From: Pseudomonas sp. 5P_3.1_Bac2
GTDB taxonomy: Bacteria > Pseudomonadota > Gammaproteobacteria > Pseudomonadales > Pseudomonadaceae
NCBI RefSeq assembly: GCF_025465995.1
Contig: NZ_JANLNY010000004.1
Coordinates: 310,001-374,000 of the forward strand
Direction of reading: 5' to 3'
DNA: 64,000 nucleotides
The notes beneath the pieces are model-generated. The model had not been told where the DNA came from. It made no database searches and was given only the letters and a program-made list of their open reading frames with translations. Numbering within the stretch: the stretch's first letter is position 1; every line of letters starts with the position of its first letter. A program made the position numbers and the translations under genes. Shown here in pieces: positions 7,686 to 16,000 of the stretch.

Positions 7686-9478
7686 TGCTGTTGTTCCTGG
7701 CGCTGTTGTTCCAGTCGGAATTTACGCTTAAGCAGCTCGCCCGGATCATCGGGGATCTGCCGCAACCATTGCTCCAAGGCTTGGCGCCGTTCACCGGTTA
7801 ACGGCTCGTCGAGCGCAGCGGGAGCGCTGGCACTGGTGTCTGTTTCAGTTGGCTCGGCAGATGCGTCGGCAGGGGGTTGGCTCTGCTTGGCTTGTCCTGT
7901 GTCAGTGCTTTGCTGGCCATTAGGCTTGGGCTCATCAGCCGTTTGGCTGGGCTCTTTCTGCTCTTTCTGCTCATTCGGTTGGTTGCTGTTGCCCGGTTGC
8001 GGCGTCTGGTTTTGCTCCTGACCTTGGCCGGCGGCTTGGTTCGGCTGGTTCTGCTGCTGATCACCGGATTGCTCGGGCTGCGCTTCACCTTGCTGCGGTT
8101 GCTGCTGATTTTTGCGCAGTTCTTGCTCAACCAACTCTTTATTTTTTTGCGCAGCGCTCAGGTCGGGCTGCAATTGCAGGGCTTGATCATAGGCCTCGAT
8201 GGCGGCCTCCAACTCATTGCTACGGGCTAGGGCATTGCCGCGATTGTAATGATCAGCGGCGCTGTCGCCTTGGCTGAACAGCTTGGCGGCGGCGGCATAG
8301 TCGCCAGCCTGATAGAGCGCATAGGCTTGCCAGCGCGGATCGTCAAAGTGTTGCGCGGCTTGCGCCGGTTGTTGCGCTTCGAGCAGGCGCTGGCCCTGTT
8401 GATCAGGACGTAGCCAGAGGTCGTTGAACTCATAAGCGTAGCTATTTTGCGGCAGGCCGATGAGCAGCAGCGGCAGGCACAGCAACCAGCCCCGGCGCCC
8501 GGCGCAGGCGGCGATTAAGAGCAGGGGCAGGAGCAGCCAGTGGCTCTGGTCGGCCCAGTCTTGCAGGCGGGTTAGCTCGCCTAGGCGTTGGATATGCATT
8601 GGTTTATCGAACAGGCCGAGGGCGCGCAGGTCGCTGTCATCCAAGCGGGCGCTCTGATATTGCCCGCCCAGGCCTGCGGCGAAGCTGCGCAAGCCTTTGC
8701 TGTCCAAGCGTGGCAGAAGAATGGCGCCTTGCTCATCCTTCATAAACGAGCCGTCCTCCAAGCGAATCGGCGCGCCTTGGGCCGTGCCAATCCCCAGGAT
8801 CAGCAGGCGTTCACCTTGGCCGTCAAGGGCTTGGGCCACGCCCTGTTGCTCCAGGGGATCGAGGGCGCTGGTCAGCAGTAACACGCGACCACTGCCTTGC
8901 GCGCCTTGTTCGAGCAGGTGCAGGGCTTTAGTCACGGCCAAGTCGGCGCGTTGGCCGGCTTGCGGCATGATGCCGGGGCTTAGGGCATCCAGCAGGTTGC
9001 GGCTGGTGGCCAGGTCATCGGACAGCGGCACCAACACGTGGGCACTACCGGCATACACCAGCACGGCGGTTTGTGCATCCTGACGTTCTTCGAGCAGATC
9101 CAGCAGCTTACGCTTGGCTTGCTCCAGGCGATTGGGCAGGGCATCGCTGGCGAGCATGCTGGGGGTCAGTTGAATAACCACCACCAACGGGTCGCTGGGC
9201 TTGGGATTATGCTGCTCGACCCGTTGCCAGCTGGGGCCGAGCAACGCCACTAAGGCGAGCAGCCAGGTCAAGGCAAGTAGGTACAACGGCAGACGGCTGT
9301 GAGTGCTTTGCCCGGCGCTCAGCAAGGTGGCGTGGAAGGCCTTGGGCAGCAGGGCCTGCCAGTTACCGCTGCGTTTTTTGCGGTGCCACAGTTGCCACAG
9401 CAACAGCCCCAGCACGGGCGCTAACAGCAGCCACCACGGACGCTGCCAGTGCGGCCACAGCTCAAGTAACTGGCTCAT
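7682..9478 (-). CDS. batB: BatB-BatC fusion: VWA domain plus TPR protein
   Basis: This 598-residue membrane protein combines two Bat functions. Helices lie near 15-31 and 66-86. A von Willebrand factor A domain spans ~95-290, followed by helices ~322-357, a TPR segment ~375-455 (YNRGNALARSNELEAAIEAY) and a Gln/Pro/Glu-rich linker ~455-560. The end carries IPDDPGELLKRKF, a conserved BatC tail. The first metal-site motif reads IQLTPSM where DxSxS is expected, so the VWA metal site looks lost. It overlaps batA and batD by 4 bases each. I infer a membrane scaffold working with BatA and MoxR. Confidence 0.85.
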   Translation of the reverse strand: MSQLLELWPHWQRPWWLLLAPVLGLLLWQLWHRKKRSGNWQALLPKAFHATLLSAGQSTHSRLPLYLLALTWLLALVALLGPSWQRVEQHNPKPSDPLVVVIQLTPSMLASDALPNRLEQAKRKLLDLLEERQDAQTAVLVYAGSAHVLVPLSDDLATSRNLLDALSPGIMPQAGQRADLAVTKALHLLEQGAQGSGRVLLLTSALDPLEQQGVAQALDGQGERLLILGIGTAQGAPIRLEDGSFMKDEQGAILLPRLDSKGLRSFAAGLGGQYQSARLDDSDLRALGLFDKPMHIQRLGELTRLQDWADQSHWLLLPLLLIAACAGRRGWLLCLPLLLIGLPQNSYAYEFNDLWLRPDQQGQRLLEAQQPAQAAQHFDDPRWQAYALYQAGDYAAAAKLFSQGDSAADHYNRGNALARSNELEAAIEAYDQALQLQPDLSAAQKNKELVEQELRKNQQQPQQGEAQPEQSGDQQQNQPNQAAGQGQEQNQTPQPGNSNQPNEQKEQKEPSQTADEPKPNGQQSTDTGQAKQSQPPADASAEPTETDTSASAPAALDEPLTGERRQALEQWLRQIPDDPGELLKRKFRLEQQRQEQQQ

Positions 9479-10506
9479 GGGCGCTCCTCGGTCTTAGCGG
9501 CAAAGCGCTGGCGCCATTGCTGACGCGCCTGCGGCCACAGGCTGTGAGTGACCAGCAGTAAGCTGAGGAGCAGGGCCAAGGCCAGCGGATAGGGGTACAG
9601 CACCAAGCTTGGCCGCGCCAGTTGCGGCTTTTGCGCCACCGGCTGGAGGCGATCCAGGGTGGCTTCGATGGCTTGCAGTTCCTCACTGTTGCGGGCGCGG
9701 AAGTATTGCCCGCCGGTGACTTCGGCAATGGCCTGCAGGCCTGCTTCATCCAGCTCGATGCCGGGGTTATAGCCGAGCATGCCGAGCACGCCGCCGGCTT
9801 TGGGATCGGCGCCAATGCCGATGGTGTAAATATGGATCTGCTCGTCGGCGGCCAAGCGGGCGGCGGTGAGTGGGTCGATGGCGCCGGCGTTATTGGCGCC
9901 ATCGGTGATCAGCACCAGCACGCGGCTCTGCGCCGGGCGCAGGCGCAAACGTTTAACCGCAAGGCCAATGGCATCACCAATGGCGGTCTGCGGGCCGGCG
10001 ATGTTTTTCTGCGCTTCATCCAGCCAGCTGTGTACGGTCTGGCGGTCGAAGGTTAGCGGCGATTGCAGATAGGCGCGGTTGCCGAACAGGATCAAACCGA
10101 CCCGGTCCCCTTGGCGGCCGTCGATAAACTCGCCGAACAGGTGCTTGACCAGACTCAGCCGGCTGATGTCTTCGCCTTGCCACTCCATGTCCGGGTAATC
10201 CATGGAGCCGGACACATCCACCGCCAGCAGCAGATCGCGGCCACTGGCCGGTAGCGGTAGCGGTTCGCCCAGCCACTGTGGGCGGGCGCAGGCCAGTAGC
10301 AGCAACAGCCAGATCAGCGCAAACGGCGCTTGTTGCCGCGCCGCCGGTAAGCGTGGGCGGGCGCGGCTGCCGCTGAGGCTTTCCAGCTCGCTTAAAAAGC
10401 TCACCTTGAGCGCTGCTTCGCCGCTGTCCGCTGCCGGCAGCCACAGGCGCAACAGCCAGGGCAGGGGGGCGAGCAAAAAGACCCAAGGCCAGGCGAACTC
10501 AAACAT
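9475..10506 (-). CDS. batA: BatA: membrane-anchored VWA-domain protein
   Basis: This 343-residue protein has N-terminal helices (~5-20 and ~58-75), a VWA domain with an intact MIDAS motif DVSGSM near residue 95, and a C-terminal helix near 310-330. Metal-dependent VWA domains bind partner proteins and are common clients or partners of MoxR AAA+ ATPases, encoded four genes upstream here. The start was set at 10506 (ATG followed by FEFAWPW), which overlaps the DUF4381 stop by 8 bases. An upstream in-frame start at 10545 would add 13 residues of poor quality. The batB gene follows with a 4-base overlap. Confidence 0.86.
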   Translation of the reverse strand: MFEFAWPWVFLLAPLPWLLRLWLPAADSGEAALKVSFLSELESLSGSRARPRLPAARQQAPFALIWLLLLLACARPQWLGEPLPLPASGRDLLLAVDVSGSMDYPDMEWQGEDISRLSLVKHLFGEFIDGRQGDRVGLILFGNRAYLQSPLTFDRQTVHSWLDEAQKNIAGPQTAIGDAIGLAVKRLRLRPAQSRVLVLITDGANNAGAIDPLTAARLAADEQIHIYTIGIGADPKAGGVLGMLGYNPGIELDEAGLQAIAEVTGGQYFRARNSEELQAIEATLDRLQPVAQKPQLARPSLVLYPYPLALALLLSLLLVTHSLWPQARQQWRQRFAAKTEERP

Positions 10507-10993
10507 GTTTACGAATCCAGGTGCTGACGGCTTGCTGCAAGCCATCGATGGCCTGATCGTCGAGGGTGCAGCGCGGTCGGTAGGTGCCTTCCACCAGAAT
10601 CATCCAGCGAGTCAGACCCGCCGCCGGGCAGCGGCTGTCGAGGAAGGCCAGCCAGGCGCGACTGCTTAAGGTGTGGCTTTGGCTCTGCGGGTAGCGCTCG
10701 CGGCACAGGCGCTTGAGGATGCCGTTAAGCTGCTGTAACCAAGGACCGGCATCGCTGCCGTCATAGGGTTTGGTCAGGCGCTCCAGCTCATACAGCGCGG
10801 CCTGGCGCAGTGGCTCCAACTCAGGGCTGGGTGTGCTGCTGGCTTTTTTCGCCGGCAGGCGCCGCAATAACCGCACGCCTAGCCAGATCAGCAGCGGCAC
10901 CAGCACCGCCAGCAACCACCAGCCGGGCGCGGGCGGCCACCAGCTGATAGAGGCAGGGGCAATCAGGGGCTCAAGCTGCTCCAGGGTACTCAC
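10499..10993 (-). CDS. DUF4381 membrane protein
   Basis: This 164-residue protein has one N-terminal membrane helix (~25-45, WWLLAVLVPLLIWLGVRLL) and a soluble C-terminal part. Proteins of this type (DUF4381) occur almost only between the DUF58 and batA genes of MoxR-Bat clusters, and that is its position here. It overlaps DUF58 by 4 bases (ATGA) and batA by 8. The function is unknown; by context it is a component of the membrane Bat complex. Confidence 0.82.
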   Translation of the reverse strand: MSTLEQLEPLIAPASISWWPPAPGWWLLAVLVPLLIWLGVRLLRRLPAKKASSTPSPELEPLRQAALYELERLTKPYDGSDAGPWLQQLNGILKRLCRERYPQSQSHTLSSRAWLAFLDSRCPAAGLTRWMILVEGTYRPRCTLDDQAIDGLQQAVSTWIRKHV

Positions 10994-11928
10994 TGGGTCT
11001 TCCTCGGGCGCTGGCTGTTGAGGTGCTCGCGCAACTGTTCCAGCATCGAACTTTGGGTGTTGAGCGGTAACAGCGGCACGCCGAGTTTTTGCCCCAGACG
11101 CTGCCAGCGAGCCTGACGCGCGGCGCCTAGGTCGCGATAAGCCTGACGCAGTTGGGCGTCTTGCGAATCCAGCTCAAGCAGCGCGTCATGTTCGGTGAAA
11201 CGCAGCAGTCCCGCGTTGGGCAGGGCGTGGTCGAGGGCATCGGCTACTGGCAGCAGCAGTAAATCGGTGTGCCGTGCCAGGAGCAGCAACTGTTGCTCAC
11301 TGCTGTCGCTCAGGCTGCGCTCATCGCAGACAATCACCGCCAGGCTGCCGGGGCGCAAAATCTCGCGGGCACGGCGCAAGGCCAAGCCAAAACTGTCGCG
11401 AGTGCCGTTACCTTCGCTGGTTAAGCCTTGATTGGCCTTGGCCAGGCGGCTAAGCAGCTGCAGCAAGCTTTGTTTGTTGCGCCGCGGTTTGATCTCGTGG
11501 TGTTCGTTATCGCCGAACACCAGGCCACCGATGCGATCGTTATGAGTCAGTGCCGACCAGCCAATCAGGCTCGCCGCTTGCGCCGCCAGCACCGATTTGA
11601 ACATCAGCCCCGAGCCGAAAAACAGCCGCGTGCTTTGTTCGACCATAATAAAAATTGGCCGCTCGCGTTCTTCATGGAACAGCTTGGTGTGCGGCTCTTG
11701 GGTGCGCGCCGTGACGCGCCAGTCGATGGTGCGCACATCGTCACCGGCTTGGTACACGCGCACCTGATCGAAGTCCACTCCGCGCCCGCGCAGCTTGGAA
11801 TGGTGCAAACCCACCAGCGGGCTGCGGCGCGACGGTGTGGAGAACAGCTGCACCTCGCGCACGCGGTGGCGCATCTCGATGAGCTCAGCGAGGCTGACGT
11901 GGATACCGGGCTGCACGGCTGGTTGCAT
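10990..11928 (-). CDS. DUF58 protein (MoxR-cluster VWA-like)
   Basis: This 312-residue soluble protein carries the DUF58 signature GRGVDFDQVRVYQAGDDVR, followed by DWRVTARTQEPHTKLF (~49-85). The C-terminal half is a degenerate VWA-like fold: IFIMVEQSTRLFFGS sits where a metal site would be, without the full DxSxS. DUF58 proteins accompany MoxR ATPases very consistently. It lies 5 bases after moxR and overlaps DUF4381 by 4. Its role is probably as an adaptor between MoxR and the membrane Bat proteins, which is inference. Confidence 0.87.
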   Translation of the reverse strand: MQPAVQPGIHVSLAELIEMRHRVREVQLFSTPSRRSPLVGLHHSKLRGRGVDFDQVRVYQAGDDVRTIDWRVTARTQEPHTKLFHEERERPIFIMVEQSTRLFFGSGLMFKSVLAAQAASLIGWSALTHNDRIGGLVFGDNEHHEIKPRRNKQSLLQLLSRLAKANQGLTSEGNGTRDSFGLALRRAREILRPGSLAVIVCDERSLSDSSEQQLLLLARHTDLLLLPVADALDHALPNAGLLRFTEHDALLELDSQDAQLRQAYRDLGAARQARWQRLGQKLGVPLLPLNTQSSMLEQLREHLNSQRPRKTQ

Positions 11929-11933
11929 GATGC

Positions 11934-12905
11934 TTAGGCGACCGCCACAACGTCGAGGATGCGTTGCACCACGCGGTCCTGGTCAATACCGGCGGCTTCC
12001 GCCTCGAACGACAAGATAATGCGGTGGCGCAGCACATCGAACAGCACCGCCTGAATGTCTTCCGGGCTGACGAAATCGCGTCCGGCCAACCACGCGTGGG
12101 CCCGTGCACAGCGATCCAGGGCAATACTGCCGCGCGGGCTGGCGCCGTAGGCGATCCACTCGGCCAGCTCCGGGTCGAACTTAGCGGGGTTGCGTGAAGC
12201 CATGACCAACTGCACCAGATACTCTTCCACCGCATCGGCCATATACAGGCCGAGAATCTCCTGGCGCGCGGCAAAAATCGCCTGTTGGCTGACCAACTGC
12301 TCCGGCTTGGTCTCGCCGTGCAGGGCCTCACCACGGGCCTGGGCGAGGATCTTGCGCTCCACGCTGGCATCGGGGAAACCGATCTTCACGTGCATCAAGA
12401 AACGATCGAGCTGGGCTTCCGGCAGCGGATAGGTGCCTTCCTGCTCAATCGGGTTCTGTGTGGCCATCACCAGAAACAGCGGCGACAGGTTATAGGTGCT
12501 ACGGCCCACACTGACCTGGCGCTCGGCCATGGCTTCGAGCAGCGCCGACTGGACTTTGGCCGGGGCGCGGTTGATTTCGTCAGCCAGCACCAGGTTGTGG
12601 AAGATCGGCCCTTGTTGGAACACGAAGCTGCCAGTTTCCGGGCGATAGATCTCGGTGCCGGTAATGTCGGCCGGGAGCAGGTCGGGGGTGAACTGGATGC
12701 GGTGAAACTCCGCCTCGATGCCTTCGGCCAGCTCTTTGATCGCCTTGGTCTTGGCCAGACCCGGGGCACCTTCGACCAACATATGGCCATCGGCGAGCAG
12801 GGCGATGAGCAAACGCTCAATCAGTTTTTCCTGACCGAGGATTTGCGCTGAAAGAAAATGTCGCAGCGCGATAAGCGCATCACGGTGTTCCATCGTTAAG
12901 CTCAT
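11934..12905 (-). CDS. moxR: MoxR-type AAA+ ATPase
   Basis: This 323-residue AAA+ protein has Walker A GAPGLAKT (~45-52), Walker B LVLADEINRAP (~105-115), a sensor-1 region MATQNPIEQEGTYPLPEAQ (~148-166) and the C-terminal lid. MoxR proteins act as chaperone-like ATPases that activate or assemble metal- and VWA-containing complexes. It is the first gene of the unit moxR-DUF58-DUF4381-batA-batB-batD. The first of two in-frame ATGs was kept; the second, 12 bases on, gives an N-terminus MEHRDALIAL that is also plausible. Neither has a strong ribosome-binding site. Confidence 0.9.
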   Translation of the reverse strand: MSLTMEHRDALIALRHFLSAQILGQEKLIERLLIALLADGHMLVEGAPGLAKTKAIKELAEGIEAEFHRIQFTPDLLPADITGTEIYRPETGSFVFQQGPIFHNLVLADEINRAPAKVQSALLEAMAERQVSVGRSTYNLSPLFLVMATQNPIEQEGTYPLPEAQLDRFLMHVKIGFPDASVERKILAQARGEALHGETKPEQLVSQQAIFAARQEILGLYMADAVEEYLVQLVMASRNPAKFDPELAEWIAYGASPRGSIALDRCARAHAWLAGRDFVSPEDIQAVLFDVLRHRIILSFEAEAAGIDQDRVVQRILDVVAVA

Positions 12906-12996
12906 CCGGCAAGTGTGACCGGCGAGTCACGTACTCGCCGCTGTGAAGGCCGCCACTTTAATGCAATTGCCGCCTTCTAGACTAACGTTGAACAAC

Positions 12997-13030
12997 AAGG
13001 ATGTGCCGAAGGTCCTCTAAGTACATCCTT
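12997..13030 (+). promoter_or_regulatory. Inverted repeat in the gdhB leader
   Basis: A perfect 8-bp inverted repeat AAGGATGT / ACATCCTT (12997-13004 and 13023-13030) encloses 18 bases. It lies 33 bases upstream of the gdhB start. It could be an operator or an mRNA leader hairpin; nothing else identifies it. Confidence 0.4.
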
Positions 13031-13062
13031 TCCGTTGCACCGCAGGCCTATGGAGCATCCCG

Positions 13063-16000
13063 ATGGCGTTCTTTACCGCAGCCAGCAAAAGTGATTTTCA
13101 GCAACATTTGCATACAGCTTTAGCCCAGCACGTCAGTGCGCAAACCTTGCCGCAAGTCACTTTGTTTGCCGAACAATTCTTCGGCATCATCGCCCTGGAA
13201 GAACTCACCCAGCGCCGCCTTTCCGACTTACTGGGCTGCACCTTGTCGGCCTGGCGTCTGCTTGAACACTTCGACGCAGATGCCCCGCAAGTGCGGGTAT
13301 TTAACCCCGATTATGAAAAACACGGCTGGCAGTCCAGTCACAGCGCGGTGGAGATTCTGCATCGCGACATTCCGTTTTTAGTCGACTCGGTGCGCATGGA
13401 ACTCAAGCGCCGTGGCTACAGCATTCATACCTTGCAAAACAATGTGCTGAGCGTGCGCCGCAACAGCGCCGGTGATTTACTCGAATTGCTGCCCAAATCC
13501 AGCCAAGGGGCGGATGTGCAGCAAGAAGCGCTGCTGTTTTTGGAGATCGACCGCTGCGCTAACGCCGGTGAGCTCAAGGCCCTGGAAAAAGCCCTGGAAA
13601 CCGTCCTCGGTGATGTACGCCTGTGCGTCAACGACTTCGCCCCCATGCGTGGCAAGGCTCAGGATCTGCTCAACTGGCTGGATAAAGCCAAGCTCAAGGT
13701 CGATGGCGCCGAGCTGGAGGAGACCAAGGCGTTTCTCCAGTGGCTGCTCAATGACCGCTTCACCTTCTTGGGCTATGAAGAGTTCACCGTGGTTGAGAGC
13801 GCCACTGGCGGCAGCTTGGTGTATGACGAAAAATCTCTGCTCGGTCTGGCCAAGCGCCTGCGCAGCGGGCTCAAGGCCAATGAGCTGCAAGTGCAGCCCG
13901 AGGTCTTAAGCTACCTGCGCGAGCCGCAATTGTTGTCCTTCGCCAAGGCGCCGCTGCCCAGCAGTGTGCATCGGCCGGCCTATCCGGATTTAGTCTCGAT
14001 CCGCGAGCTGGATGCCAGCGGCAAAGTGATCCGCGAGTGCCGCTTTATGGGGCTCTACACCAGCTCGGTGTACTCCGACAGCGTGTGGAATATCCCGTTT
14101 ATCCGCCGCAAGTTGGCGGTGATCAAACAGCGCTCCGGTTTTGACAGCAGCGCTCATTTGGGTAAAGAACTGGCTCAGGTGCTGGAGATCTTGCCGCGCG
14201 ATGACCTGTTTCAAACCCCGGTGGATGAGCTGTTCAGCACCGTGCTGGCGATTGTGCAGATTCAGGAGCGCAATAAAATTCGCGTGTTCCTGCGCCGCGA
14301 TCCGTTCGGGCGCTTCTGCTACTGCCTGACGTACGTGCCACGGGATGTCTACTCCACCGAGACGCGTCTGCGCATTCAGCAGGTGTTGATGGAGCGTCTG
14401 CAGGCCAGCGACTGTGAGTTCTGGACCTTTTTCTCCGAGTCGGTGCTGGCGCGGGTGCAGTTTATTCTCAAGGTCGACCCCGGCAACCGCACCAGCATTG
14501 ATCCGCTGCAACTGGAGAAGGAGATCATTCAGGTCTGCCGCTCCTGGCACGATGATTACCGCGGCCTGATGATCGAAAGTTTGGGCGAGGCTCAAGGCAC
14601 CCAAGTGCTCAGCCAGTTTGCCGCCGGCTTTCCGGCAGGCTATCGCGAGCGCTTCGCCCCGCACTCGGCGGTGGTCGACATGCAGCACTTGCTCAGCCTG
14701 AATGCCCAGCGTCAGCTGGTGATGAGCTTCTACCAGCCGCTGACCCAAGACGGCCCGCAATTGCACTGCAAGCTGTATCACGCGGACACACCGCTGCCGC
14801 TGTCGGATGTTTTGCCAATCCTGGAAAACCTCGGCCTGCGCGTGCTCGGTGAGTTCCCCTACAAGCTGCGCCACAGCGATGGCCGCGAATTTTGGATTCA
14901 CGACTTCGCCTTCACCTATGCCGAAGGTTTGGACGTAGACATCCAGCAGCTAAACGACACGCTGCAAGAAGCCTTCGTCAAGATCGTCGGTGGCGCGGCG
15001 GAGAACGACGGCTTTAACCGCTTGGTACTGATGGCCGCCATGCCTTGGCGTGATGTGGCGCTGCTGCGTGCTTATGCGCGCTATCTCAAGCAAATCCGCT
15101 TGGGGTTTGATCTGAGTTATATCGCCAGCACCTTGGTCAACCATGTAGAGGTCAGTAAGGAGCTGGTACGCCTGTTTAAAACCCGCTTCTACCTAGCACG
15201 CAAACTTAGCGCCGAGGACCTGGAAGACAAACAGCAGAAGCTTGAACAGGCGATCCTGAGTGCTCTGGATAACGTTGCGGTGCTCAACGAAGACCGCATC
15301 CTGCGCCGCTATGTCGACCTGATCAAAGCCACCCTGCGCACCAACTTCTACCAGGCTGACAGCAGTGGTCAGGCCAAGCCGTATTTCAGCTTCAAGCTCA
15401 ACCCCCGGGCGATCCCGGATATCCCCCGGCCAACGCCGAAGTTCGAGATTTTTGTCTACTCGCCACGGGTCGAGGGCGTGCACCTGCGCTTTGGCGATGT
15501 GGCCCGTGGCGGCCTGCGCTGGTCGGATCGGGAAGAGGACTACCGCACCGAGGTGCTGGGCCTGGTTAAAGCCCAGCAAGTGAAGAACGCGGTGATCGTG
15601 CCCATGGGCGCCAAAGGCGGCTTTATCCCACGGCGCTTGCCACAATCGGGTTCGCGCGATGAGGTGCTGGCCGAGGGCATCGCCTGCTACCGCATCTTTA
15701 TCAGTGGTCTGCTGGACATTACCGACAACCTCAAGGAGGGCGCGGTGGTGCCGCCTGCCAATGTGCTGCGCCACGACGGCGATGATCCGTATTTGGTGGT
15801 GGCGGCCGACAAAGGCACGGCGACTTTTTCCGATATCGCTAACGGCATTGCCCGTGACTATGACTTCTGGCTCGACGATGCTTTCGCCTCGGGCGGCTCG
15901 GCCGGTTACGACCACAAAGGCATGGGCATCACGGCCAAGGGCGGCTGGGTTTCGGTGCAGCGGCACTTCCGCGAGCGCGGCATTGATGTGCAGGTCGATC

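Noticed and set aside
6045..12905. MoxR-VWA gene set as a possible defence or toxin-like system
   Set aside because: Some defence systems use MoxR-VWA pairs, but the moxR-DUF58-DUF4381-batABCD order is a widespread housekeeping cluster and no effector or nuclease gene is attached.
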